From Chloroflexota bacterium (GTDB lineage: Bacteria > Chloroflexota > Dehalococcoidia > UBA2247 > RBG-13-53-26): DNA of 12,032 nucleotides. A program made the position numbers and the translations under genes. The stretch lies in assembly GCA_003650185.1 (NCBI GenBank), contig QMOF01000050.1, positions 1 to 12,032 of the forward strand. Direction: 5' to 3'. The notes below the pieces were generated by a model, which was given only the letters and a program-made list of their open reading frames with translations, ran no database searches and was not told the DNA's origin. Positions 5,943-12,032 of this stretch are shown one piece after another (position 1 is the first letter of the stretch; every line of letters begins with the position of its first letter).

Positions 5943-8171
5943 TTAGAGGATAGGTGGGCGGAGGAGCGCCCTTCGGGCTTCGCCGGCCGTCTCCGCTATG
6001 GGGAGAGGCAGGTCTTCTAGCTGCCGTAGAACCTCGGAGGCCTGAAGAAGCAGCCATTGCAGGTCGCCTTCTTCCGTCTCCGTCGCTGCTACCACCGTGT
6101 CCCATTCCTCCCCCGCTGCCCAGAGCCTGGCTGACGCGGCTTTCTTCCATGCCTCTTCGGAGGAGAAAGGCGGAGATATGATCCCCCTTCTCCTCTCATG
6201 TGTCCGTATCTCCCTGGCCAGGTGCAACAGTGTTCTGACATCAAGGGGACGGTAGAGCCGCCTTGGCGAGCGTCCCGGGGTGAGTGCGGCTACCCATCCG
6301 GCAAGCTCTGCGGAGGAGAGTGACCGGTAGAGCTCACGCCTGACCATTTCAGTGAAGATAAGCGAGTTTTCGTGCCGTATGAGGAGGGCCCACTGACCGA
6401 ACTCGGTGAGTCCAAGAGACTCGTCCAGATAGTTGAATCTCCGGAGGATGTCTATCCTCCTGTCCAACTCCTGGGCTAGCATCGCCCTGGCCTCCTTGAG
6501 CTCCCTGCGGGAGCTCTGCTGATAGAGCAGCAGGCTCCTCTCCACGATCTCCCTTGTCTTGTCGAGACCGAACCGGTGCAGCAGGTTGAGGATCTGGTAG
6601 TAGCTGAGCTTGAAGGCCGACCTTATGGGCTCGGGCTCGGCGCCCTGGAGGTTGATAGCCACGCTGATGTCACTGTCGTGTTCTGTGTCGAGCACCACGA
6701 AGCCGACGTTGTCCTTCCCCCTCCTGCCCGCCCTGCCGGTCATCTGGTGGAACTCCAGCACGTTCAGGAACCTGGTACCGAAACCGTCCCGGGTCATCAG
6801 GGTAGGCAGGACGACGGTGCGGGCCGGCACATCCAGTCCGGCGGCAAGAGTGGTGGTGGCAAAGACAGCCCGAAGCTTTCCGGCCGCCAGCATCCGCTCC
6901 ACGGCCACCTTCCATCCGGTGAGGTGTCCTGCGTGGTGTGAGGCCACCCCTCCCTCTATCAGGGGCGTTGCCAGCGGATTATGCCACAGGTGCGGGTTAT
7001 CCGCTGCTGCGTCAGCGAAGATATTGAACCTGGCTGCCCTGTCCTTCCACGACAGCGATTGAAACTTTGAGGCAGCCCGGTCGCAGTCTTTTCGCGAGGG
7101 CAGGAAGATGATGGCCGGTATGAGGTTCCTGTGCTCCAGCGCTTCGAGCGTTCTCACCGGGTTGAACCGTCCCCCTGGCCGCCTGCGCTGGCCGACGAGG
7201 CTTCGCTTCAATGGCAGGACATACTCTCTGTGGCTGAGAAACCCGTAGCGCAGAGGGACTGGCCTGTCCTCTTCCTGGACGAGGTAGGGCCTGTGGCCCC
7301 TTACTCTCTCCATCCAGCCGATGATTTCGTCCACGTTGGAGATGGTAGCAGAGAGAAGCAGCAGACGGGTCTCGGGCGGCGCCAGGATGATCACTTCCTC
7401 CCAGGTCGTGCCCCGTTGCTCGTCCCTCAGGTAGTGCGCTTCGTCCAGTACAGCCAGCCACGGCTTCTGGTCGGCGGAGTAGAGCGCGTTTCGAAACACT
7501 TCAGTGGTGGCCACTATCACGGGGGCCCAGGGCTTCACCCTCCTCTCGCCGGTGAGAAGCCCGACGTTCTCCTCTCCCAGCAGCTTCTGAAAGTTGTCAT
7601 ACTTCTGGTTCGAAAGTGCCTTCAGCGGTGTGGTGTACCAGCAGGTGTTTCCCTGTGCCAGGAGTCTCTCGATGGCGCGCTCCGCTATCCAGGTCTTGCC
7701 GCTGCCGGTGGGGGCGGTGACGACAACGTCGCCTTTACCGGCAAGGTCGAGGGCTTCCTGCTGAAAGTGGGACGGAATGAGAGAAGATGCCTCCGGCTCA
7801 CCGATCCCACTGAGGAACTCTGCGGTGGTCCGCTCCAGTTCGTCCTTGCTCAGTCCCTTTTGCCTGCTTTTCCCTTTCGGGCTGACCTTGGCCGTTTCCC
7901 TGGCCAGGGCCTTGAGCTTCTCCGGTCTGCGGGTAACCACGAATACCTCCTGGACCGCACCTCCGCTGTAGGCCAGGAGCTTAGCTCCCCCCTTCACCGG
8001 ATACTTGAACCGGACCTGCAGCGGGTCAGCAGGCTTCTTCGTCTTCCTGATCCTGCCCGGGATGATGCTGTGGACGTCCGATAGCGGTTCCACCTGGTCT
8101 TCCAGGAACTCCCTCAAGCCAGGAATGATCCGGTGCTCATACTTGATCTTGGAGCTGCCGCGATATCTCAT
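5943..8171 (-). CDS. Ski2-like DExH-box helicase with a DUF2103-like N-terminal domain
   Basis: This 742-residue superfamily 2 helicase should unwind RNA or DNA using ATP. The core motifs are all present: Walker A APTGSGKTW with Lys159, the DEAH box at 243-246 (LDEAHYL), SAT at 274-276, HHAGHL, TTTLAAGLDVPA, and motif VI QMTGRAGRRG starting at Gln476. This arrangement is typical of the Ski2/Mtr4/Brr2/Hel308 group. The C-terminal ~200 residues are helical, but I see no clear ratchet or WH assignment. The first ~90 residues are unusual. They contain EHRIIPGLREFL, IIPGRIRK, PVKGGAKLLA and VQEVFVVTR, a pattern I associate with stand-alone DUF2103 proteins of cyanobacteria. The ATG at 8171 starts this domain. 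A TACAAT at 8185-8180 lies so close that the transcript may be nearly leaderless. An RNA-processing or decay role is inferred from the family. Confidence 0.92.
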   Translation of the reverse strand: MRYRGSSKIKYEHRIIPGLREFLEDQVEPLSDVHSIIPGRIRKTKKPADPLQVRFKYPVKGGAKLLAYSGGAVQEVFVVTRRPEKLKALARETAKVSPKGKSRQKGLSKDELERTTAEFLSGIGEPEASSLIPSHFQQEALDLAGKGDVVVTAPTGSGKTWIAERAIERLLAQGNTCWYTTPLKALSNQKYDNFQKLLGEENVGLLTGERRVKPWAPVIVATTEVFRNALYSADQKPWLAVLDEAHYLRDEQRGTTWEEVIILAPPETRLLLLSATISNVDEIIGWMERVRGHRPYLVQEEDRPVPLRYGFLSHREYVLPLKRSLVGQRRRPGGRFNPVRTLEALEHRNLIPAIIFLPSRKDCDRAASKFQSLSWKDRAARFNIFADAAADNPHLWHNPLATPLIEGGVASHHAGHLTGWKVAVERMLAAGKLRAVFATTTLAAGLDVPARTVVLPTLMTRDGFGTRFLNVLEFHQMTGRAGRRGKDNVGFVVLDTEHDSDISVAINLQGAEPEPIRSAFKLSYYQILNLLHRFGLDKTREIVERSLLLYQQSSRRELKEARAMLAQELDRRIDILRRFNYLDESLGLTEFGQWALLIRHENSLIFTEMVRRELYRSLSSAELAGWVAALTPGRSPRRLYRPLDVRTLLHLAREIRTHERRRGIISPPFSSEEAWKKAASARLWAAGEEWDTVVAATETEEGDLQWLLLQASEVLRQLEDLPLPIAETAGEARRALLRPPIL

Positions 8172-8177
8172 CTGCCT

Positions 8178-8267
8178 CTATTGTAACCTATCCAGCCAGG
8201 CTTGGCCCAGGTCTGAGCGGTGGCAATAACGGCGCTCAGCAGTACAGGGCCAAGCGTGCTACAATAG
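8178..8267. promoter_or_regulatory. Divergent promoter region with mirrored TACAATAG -10 elements
   Basis: The 139 bases between the helicase and the SnoaL-like gene contain TACAATAG in both directions: on the minus strand at 8185-8178 and on the plus strand at 8260-8267. The plus copy is preceded by TG one base upstream (8257-8258), forming an extended -10 that can compensate for the poor -35. Transcripts would start near 8173 (minus) and 8272 (plus). The -35 regions are weak for both. Confidence 0.4.
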
Positions 8268-8310
8268 CGCAGGTAGAGCAGACGTGGAGGACGATCGGAA
8301 GGAGCTTGCA

Positions 8311-8805
8311 ATGACAACTGAGGTATGGGACCTGGATGCCCGGGTCAGGTTGCTGGAAGAAGGGTACCGGGAGATGAGGAACATCGAAGGCATCAGAAGA
8401 GTGAAGTACAAGTACTGGCGGTGCCTCGACACCAAGGCATTCGACGAGCTGGCCGACTGCTTCACTCAGGACGCCGTGGCGGACTACGGACCCAGGATCA
8501 AGCTACAGGGCAGGGCTGCCATTCTGGACTTTCTCCGGCAGACTATGGCAAGGTTTACCTGCGTTCATCATGGCCACAACCCTGAGATCGACATAACCAG
8601 CGAGGATACGGCCAGGGGCACCTGGGCGCTGTACAACTACATGATCGACAACCGGGCCAACAGGGGCTTTCGCATCGGCGGCTTCTACTACGATGAGTAT
8701 GCCAAAGAGGACGGCCAGTGGCGCATCAGAAGCACCAGGGAGGTCAACCTCTTTCGGGAAACGTGGGACAGGGAGTCGCGCCAGGAGCCGGAGCGGGCGC
8801 CCTGA
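8311..8805 (+). CDS. SnoaL-like / NTF2-fold family protein
   Basis: This 164-residue protein has the cone-shaped NTF2/SnoaL-like fold, used by many dehydratases, isomerases and small-molecule-binding proteins. The ATG at 8311 follows GGAAGGAG (8297-8304). An in-frame GTG at 8284 lies upstream of that site and is unlikely to be used. Helix one contains RVKYKYWRCLDTKAFDELADCF. Next come a typical strand (DAVADYGP), a GRAAI turn, and HHGHNPEI. The C-terminus carries RGTWALYNYMIDN and GGFYYDEYAKEDGQWRI. Tyr33, Asp40 and His87 sit where catalytic Tyr/Asp/His occur in the bile-acid dehydratase-like branch, so an enzymatic role on a polycyclic or aromatic substrate is possible. It heads a three-gene cluster with an EthD-like protein and a dehydrogenase remnant. 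Confidence 0.85.
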   Translation: MTTEVWDLDARVRLLEEGYREMRNIEGIRRVKYKYWRCLDTKAFDELADCFTQDAVADYGPRIKLQGRAAILDFLRQTMARFTCVHHGHNPEIDITSEDTARGTWALYNYMIDNRANRGFRIGGFYYDEYAKEDGQWRIRSTREVNLFRETWDRESRQEPERAP

Positions 8806-8837
8806 ACGGCAGCCTGGCCCGAAGGAGGAAGTCAGAG

Positions 8838-9170
8838 ATGGTCAAGGTGATTGCCCTCATCGCACGGAAGCCGGGTCTCTCCAGGGAGGAGTTCCGCCGA
8901 CACTACGAGGAGGTGCACGCGCCACTGGTACTGCGGACTCTGCCCGGAATCAGGAGATACGTGCGCAACCACGTCATCGGGGCTCCCCTGTCAGAGGGGC
9001 CTGGGTTCGACTGCATCACCGAGGTGTGGTATGACAGTATGCAGGACTACAAGGCAAGTATGGCGGTGTGGGGCCAGGAAGCCGGCCGCCCCATCCGAGA
9101 AGACGAGGACACCTTCCTCGACCGGAGCAGGCTGGCTCTCTTCCTGGTCGAGGAGGAGGTCTCGACGTAG
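8838..9170 (+). CDS. EthD-like dimeric alpha-beta barrel protein
   Basis: This 110-residue protein matches the EthD family of small ferredoxin-like (dimeric alpha-beta barrel) proteins. These often accompany oxidative degradation genes and act on or protect small organic molecules. The family signature is visible early: MVKVIALIARKPGLSREEF, then FRRHYEEVHAPL with His22, Tyr23 and His27, and PGIRRYVRNHV. An FDCITEVWYDS strand and a final LFLVEEE strand complete the fold. The ATG at 8838 follows GAAGGAGGAA (8821-8830). It lies 32 bases after the SnoaL-like gene and is probably cotranscribed with it. The substrate is unknown. Confidence 0.85.
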   Translation: MVKVIALIARKPGLSREEFRRHYEEVHAPLVLRTLPGIRRYVRNHVIGAPLSEGPGFDCITEVWYDSMQDYKASMAVWGQEAGRPIREDEDTFLDRSRLALFLVEEEVST

Positions 9171-9186
9171 CGCCGGGTCTCCGCCG

Positions 9187-9224
9187 GGCACGACGGGGCC
9201 GTGCCGCGCGGCGAGTAGCGGCAC
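9187..9224 (+). promoter_or_regulatory. Two overlapping, mutually exclusive hairpins between EthD and the dehydrogenase remnant
   Basis: GGCACG (9187-9192) can pair with CGTGCC (9200-9205). Alternatively GTGCCGC (9201-9207) can pair with GCGGCAC (9218-9224). The two stems share bases and cannot form together, as in attenuators. GC-rich sequence forms such pairs often, and no T-run follows, so a regulatory role is only a possibility. Confidence 0.25.
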
Positions 9225-9250
9225 AGGTGGCCACTGCGAAAGGAGGAGGC

Positions 9251-9469
9251 ATGAGCGTTCCCAGATTCTCTGTTGAGGGCAAGGTGACCATTGTCACGGG
9301 CGCCACTGCGGGACTGGGGCCGGATTTCGTAGACCAGTACTCCAGGACCATCCCCTTGCAGCGGGCGGCACAGCCCGATGACCATCTTGGTCCAGCTATC
9401 TTCCTGGCCTTGGACGCCTCAGCCTACATAACCGGGGCTATTGTTCCCTCGGACGGCGGCCCTCAATGA
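9251..9469 (+). pseudogene. Short-chain dehydrogenase/reductase remnant with a large in-frame internal deletion
   Basis: The 72-residue frame joins the two ends of a classical short-chain dehydrogenase. Residues 1-23 are the N-terminus, up to the nucleotide-binding glycine motif (VTIVTGATAGLG, Gly17, Gly21, Gly23). Residues 24-72 are the C-terminus, with QYSRTIPLQR and the characteristic ASAYITGAIVPSDGG end. Family members have about 250 residues, so roughly 175 are missing. The loss includes the rest of the Rossmann fold, the NNAG motif and the catalytic Ser-Tyr-x-x-x-Lys. The junction is at about 9317-9322 and is in frame. The ATG at 9251 retains AGGAGGAGG in its upstream region. The product cannot be an active dehydrogenase. 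It was probably the third gene of the SnoaL-EthD cluster. A metagenome assembly join is an alternative explanation. Confidence 0.8.
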
Positions 9470-9565
9470 GGCTGCTTTTCGGCATTGCCCCGCCTGTCGT
9501 CGCCTCCCACATCTGGTACAAAGCGAGGTCCACTTCCGGGTACAGGGCAGAGCACAGGTAAGACG

Positions 9566-10972
9566 GTGCAAATCAAGCTGGCGTTTCTAGGGGCGGCGCA
9601 GAATGTCACCGGCTCATGCTTTCGCCTGAGCACCAACGGCCTCAATGTGCTGGTGGACTGCGGGCTCTACCAGGAAAGGGAGCTCAGGGCAAGGAACTGG
9701 GACCCGTTCCCGGTATCGCCGGGTGAGCTGGACGCCGTGTTGTTGACCCACGCTCACGTTGACCACTGCGGACTGCTGCCCAAGCTGGTGCGCGAAGGTT
9801 TCCGCGGCCGCATCTACTGCACCGCCGCCACGGCGGAGATCGCCAACATCGCCCTGATGGACTCGGCCAAGCTCCAGGAGGAAGACGCGGAGTTCAAGAG
9901 GAGAAGGCATGAGCGAGAAGGCAGGAGAGGGCCCTACCCCGAGGTACCGCTCTACACCACCGGAGACGCTGCGGCCTGCCTGACGCTCTGCACGCCTGTT
10001 GACTACGAAGAGCCAGTCGATCTGGGCAAGGGCGTGTCGGCTACTTTCTATGACGCCGGACACATCTTCGGCTCTGCCATGATCAAGATTGAGGTCAGCC
10101 AAAACGGGGAGAGGCGGACGCTCATTTTCTCGGGGGATGTGGGGCGGTGGGGCAAGCCTATACTGCGTGACCCTACCCTCTTCACCCAGGCCGACTACGT
10201 CCTGGTAGAGTCAACCTATGGCGACAGGCTGCACCCTAACTCGGGTGCAATAGTCGATCAGCTTGCCGAGGTGATTAACCTCACCGTCAAGGCGGGTGGC
10301 AATGTGGTCGTTCCCAGCTTCGCCATCGAGCGGTCCCAGGAGGTACTGTACCACCTGAACGAACTGCTTGCCGAGGACCGCATACCTCACCTGATGGTCT
10401 TCGTGGACAGCCCGATGGCGGTGAACGTTACCAAGGTCTTCCGGGACCACCCTGACCTGTTTGACAAGGAGATGGCGGAAGCCGTCCGGGTGGGGCGGTC
10501 CCCATTCGACTTCCCCGGCCTGACTATGGTCAGGAGCGTGGACGAGTCAAAGGCCATAAACCACATAACTGGCTCCACCATGATAATTGCTGGCTCCGGA
10601 ATGTGCACCGGCGGCAGGATAAAGCACCACCTGGTAGCCAATATATCCAAGCCGGAGAGCACCGTTCTTTTTGTCGGCTACCAGGCAGTGGGCACCCTGG
10701 GCAGGCACATCGTCGATGGGGCCAGGGAGGTGAGGATACTGGGACAGCGCTACCCTGTCAGGGCCAGGGTGGCCCAGATACACGGTTTCTCCGCTCACGC
10801 CGACAGGGACGAGCTTTTGCGCTGGCTGTCGGGGTTGAAGAAACCGCCCAGGCACCTTTTCGTGGTCCATGGAGAGGCGGAGGCGGCCTTCGATTTTGCC
10901 GATTTCGTCAGGGAGAAGACTGGGTGGCAGGTATCGGTGCCGGGTTACCGGGACGAGGTGGTGCTGGACTAG
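9566..10972 (+). CDS. Beta-CASP metallo-beta-lactamase ribonuclease (CPSF/TTHA0252-like)
   Basis: This 468-residue zinc-dependent RNA nuclease belongs to the metallo-beta-lactamase beta-CASP group, which includes RNase J and archaeal/bacterial CPSF-like enzymes. The metal-binding motif HAHVDH is at 62-67, with His166 in DAGHIFGS and Asp191 in SGDVG. Beta-CASP features follow: Glu215 in VESTYGDR, Asp281 in VFVDSPMAV, His411 in GFSAHADR (RMMBL domain) and His435 in VHGEAEA. No KH domain precedes the catalytic fold, and it lacks the RNase J C-terminal extension, so it resembles the short TTHA0252-like proteins. The GTG at 9566 is chosen because QIKLAFLGAAQNVTGS is the family's start. The in-frame extension to 9485 is Pro/Gly/Thr-rich and unlike coding sequence. 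AGGTAA nearby gives a modest ribosome-binding site. It may be independent of the genes upstream. Confidence 0.93.
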   Translation: MQIKLAFLGAAQNVTGSCFRLSTNGLNVLVDCGLYQERELRARNWDPFPVSPGELDAVLLTHAHVDHCGLLPKLVREGFRGRIYCTAATAEIANIALMDSAKLQEEDAEFKRRRHEREGRRGPYPEVPLYTTGDAAACLTLCTPVDYEEPVDLGKGVSATFYDAGHIFGSAMIKIEVSQNGERRTLIFSGDVGRWGKPILRDPTLFTQADYVLVESTYGDRLHPNSGAIVDQLAEVINLTVKAGGNVVVPSFAIERSQEVLYHLNELLAEDRIPHLMVFVDSPMAVNVTKVFRDHPDLFDKEMAEAVRVGRSPFDFPGLTMVRSVDESKAINHITGSTMIIAGSGMCTGGRIKHHLVANISKPESTVLFVGYQAVGTLGRHIVDGAREVRILGQRYPVRARVAQIHGFSAHADRDELLRWLSGLKKPPRHLFVVHGEAEAAFDFADFVREKTGWQVSVPGYRDEVVLD

Positions 10973-10978
10973 GCGGGC

Positions 10979-11662
10979 TCACCGGGCCATGGCCCGTCTG
11001 CCCACGATCTGGTGCTTCATGTACCAGGTCTGGACTATTTCCACCACGGTCTCAGGCTCGTCGCTCACCCTCAGCAGATTGAGGTCTTCTTCGGAGATAC
11101 AACCCCTGGCCAGGACGGTATGGCGCAGCCAGTCCAGGAAGCCGTTCCAGTAATCGCTCCTGAACAGCACTACCGGAAAGGGCCTTATCTTGCGGGTCTG
11201 CATCAGGGTGAGTACCTCGGTCAGCTCGTCCAGCGTTCCCAGGCCGCCGGGAACGATGACGAAGGCGGTAGCGTATTTCACCAGCATGATCTTGCGGACA
11301 AAGAAGTGGTCGAAGGTGATCGACTTGGTGGTGTAGGCATTCCCCATTTGTTCCTGGGGCAGGTAGATGTTGAGACCAACGGAGGTGGCCCCGGCCTCCT
11401 TGGCGCCCTTGTTGGCTGCCTCCATGGCGCCGGGCCCGCCGCCGGTTATGATGGAGAAGCCCATCTGCCCCAACCTGCGGGCAATATCCTGCGTCTGGGT
11501 GTAGACTTCGTCGGCTGGACTGAGCCGGGAAGAACCGTAGATGGTCACTGCCGGTTGGATGCCGGAGAGCTTGTCGAAGCCCTCGACCAGCTCTCCCATT
11601 ATGCGGAACATCCTCCAGGACTCTTCCTTGGCCATTTCCTCGATTTCGTAGTCTTGAGCCAT
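10979..11662 (-). CDS. LOG-family protein (cytokinin riboside 5'-monophosphate phosphoribohydrolase-like)
   Basis: This 227-residue Rossmann-fold protein belongs to the LOG/TIGR00730 family, once mislabelled lysine decarboxylase. Characterised members hydrolyse the N-glycosidic bond of nucleoside monophosphates. The signature motifs are GGGPGAMEAANKG (74-86) and PGGLGTLDELTE (138-149), with the TIYGSS strand at 40-45. The preferred start is ATG 11662, because GGAGG lies just upstream of it. An ATG at 11695 would add 11 residues but lacks such a site. The physiological substrate in bacteria is often unknown. The gene runs tail to tail with the beta-CASP nuclease, with 6 bases between their stops, leaving no room for separate terminators. 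Confidence 0.92.
   Translation of the reverse strand: MAQDYEIEEMAKEESWRMFRIMGELVEGFDKLSGIQPAVTIYGSSRLSPADEVYTQTQDIARRLGQMGFSIITGGGPGAMEAANKGAKEAGATSVGLNIYLPQEQMGNAYTTKSITFDHFFVRKIMLVKYATAFVIVPGGLGTLDELTEVLTLMQTRKIRPFPVVLFRSDYWNGFLDWLRHTVLARGCISEEDLNLLRVSDEPETVVEIVQTWYMKHQIVGRRAMAR
10983..10996. repeat. 14-base perfect palindrome at the convergent gene ends
   Basis: CGGGCCATGGCCCG is a perfect palindrome located inside the last codons of the LOG-family gene and 11 bases past the nuclease stop. As RNA it could fold as a 5-base-pair stem with a CATG loop and help transcription stop in both directions. GC-rich palindromes of this size also occur by chance. Confidence 0.3.
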
Positions 11663-11925
11663 GCTATCCTCCGCTGGGTATGGATAGTACCACATCAGAG
11701 GTTCTGAGGCTACGAGAGGGCGGCTTCAGCAGGTCTTGCCCGGGTCGGATGGCTTTCGGGATTGTAACCTTGCGGACTGGTTCCAACTGAGAAAAGTGAC
11801 ACCGGTTTGTGAGCAGGCGTGGGGCTTGAAGCCTGCAGTGAGCTCGTTCAGATACATGTGAGACAGTAGACAGGTAGAATAGGGGCCATTCTCCGGATGA
11901 GAAAGATCAATGGAGGTGGCTCCAT
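11663..11925. other. Intergenic region before the partial transposase
   Basis: No gene is seen. A 6-base-pair hairpin, GCAGGC (11813-11818) with GCCTGC (11831-11836) and a 12-base loop, lies in the middle. If the gene at 11926 belongs to an insertion sequence, the element's left terminal inverted repeat should lie in roughly 11760-11910. The segment around 11867-11885 (TGTGAGACAGTAGACAGG) is a candidate, but the matching right end is outside the window. Confidence 0.35.
11684..11692 (-). promoter_or_regulatory. Possible extended -10 promoter for the LOG-family gene
   Basis: The minus strand reads TGGTACTAT, an extended -10 (TGn followed by TACTAT at 11689-11684), which would start transcription near 11677, about 15 bases before the ATG at 11662. 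No good -35 box is visible. Its location upstream of 11662 also supports the shorter start. Confidence 0.3.
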
Positions 11926-12032
11926 ATGTGGGTATTCGGTCTGCCCGGTGTAATAGGGCGGTTCTCCAAGCTGGGCTATGCTCAGCTCAGTGATGATGCC
12001 AGGGAGAGACTGCGCTATGTTGGCTGTTTTCA
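11926..12032 (+). CDS. Probable insertion-sequence transposase, N-terminal fragment cut by window end
   Basis: The frame is open from ATG 11926 to the right edge, giving 35 complete codons. A strong GGAGGTG ribosome-binding site (11912-11918) lies 7 bases upstream. The visible protein starts MWVFGLPGVIGRFSKLGYAQ and continues with LSDDARERLRYVGCF. The LS-x-x-AR-x-RL pattern leading into an aromatic position resembles the start of the helix-turn-helix of integrase-core transposases (IS481/IS3-like). There it precedes an FGISR-x-T(F/L)YRW block, which would lie just outside the window. Because so little is visible, the assignment is tentative. The start itself is well supported by the ribosome-binding site. 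Confidence 0.5.
   Translation, partial: MWVFGLPGVIGRFSKLGYAQLSDDARERLRYVGCF

Noticed and set aside
7131..8084. 317-codon open frame antisense to the helicase
   Set aside because: The opposite strand carries all helicase motifs. This translation is irregular, and its length follows from the high GC content.
9068..9250. Upstream extension of the dehydrogenase remnant overlapping the EthD-like gene
   Set aside because: It overlaps a conserved gene in another frame, and the dehydrogenase homology begins at ATG 9251 behind a ribosome-binding site.
11012..11707. 231-codon open frame antisense to the LOG-family gene
   Set aside because: It mirrors the conserved LOG gene and lacks a ribosome-binding site or recognisable motifs.
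1..12032. CRISPR arrays, tRNA or rRNA genes, prophage or defence modules
   Set aside because: I saw no regularly spaced repeats, no tRNA T-arm signature in a plausible cloverleaf, and no phage or defence proteins. The Ski2-like helicase and beta-CASP nuclease are on opposite strands and fit RNA metabolism rather than a defence operon.

Overview
The window reads as an ordinary chromosomal segment, probably from an uncultured Chloroflexota bacterium close to Dehalococcoidia. That placement is an inference. It rests on a GC-rich composition, frequent TTG/GTG starts, a NarL-type regulator paired with a GAF-PAS HisKA_3 kinase, tiny tryptophan-rich membrane proteins, and the general look of the hypothetical proteins. 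No rRNA, tRNA or marker gene is present to confirm it.

Layout. The left edge (3-695, +) is the C-terminal catalytic part of an RluA/RluD-family pseudouridine synthase whose start lies outside the window. A gene-poor stretch follows, holding only a 71-residue membrane protein (1069-1284, +). Next is a two-component operon (1828-4532, +): a NarL/LuxR-type response regulator, then a membrane-anchored GAF-PAS histidine kinase 35 bases downstream, both with TTG starts. A perfect hairpin lies between the kinase and a convergent unknown helical protein (4666-5256, -). That gene has a good sigma-70-type promoter and a roughly 130-base leader containing a second perfect hairpin. A 73-residue membrane protein (5687-5908, +) comes next. 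It is followed on the other strand by a large Ski2-like DExH helicase (5943-8171, -) with an extra N-terminal domain resembling DUF2103.

Divergent from the helicase is a small + strand cluster: a SnoaL/NTF2-like protein, an EthD-like protein, and the remnant of a short-chain dehydrogenase that keeps its first ~23 and last ~49 residues but has lost the middle in frame. This looks like a catabolic cassette that has lost its dehydrogenase. A beta-CASP metallo-beta-lactamase ribonuclease (9566-10972, +) follows and meets a LOG-family nucleotide hydrolase (10979-11662, -) tail to tail with only 6 bases between them. The right edge holds the first ~36 codons of a probable insertion-sequence transposase (11926 onward, +), cut by the window end.

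Functionally there is a loose RNA-processing flavour (pseudouridine synthase, Ski2-like helicase, beta-CASP nuclease), but these genes are not one operon. I see no CRISPR array, defence island, prophage or biosynthetic cluster. The points most worth a second look are the DUF2103-like/helicase fusion, the internally deleted dehydrogenase, and the structured leader of the unknown gene at 4666-5256.
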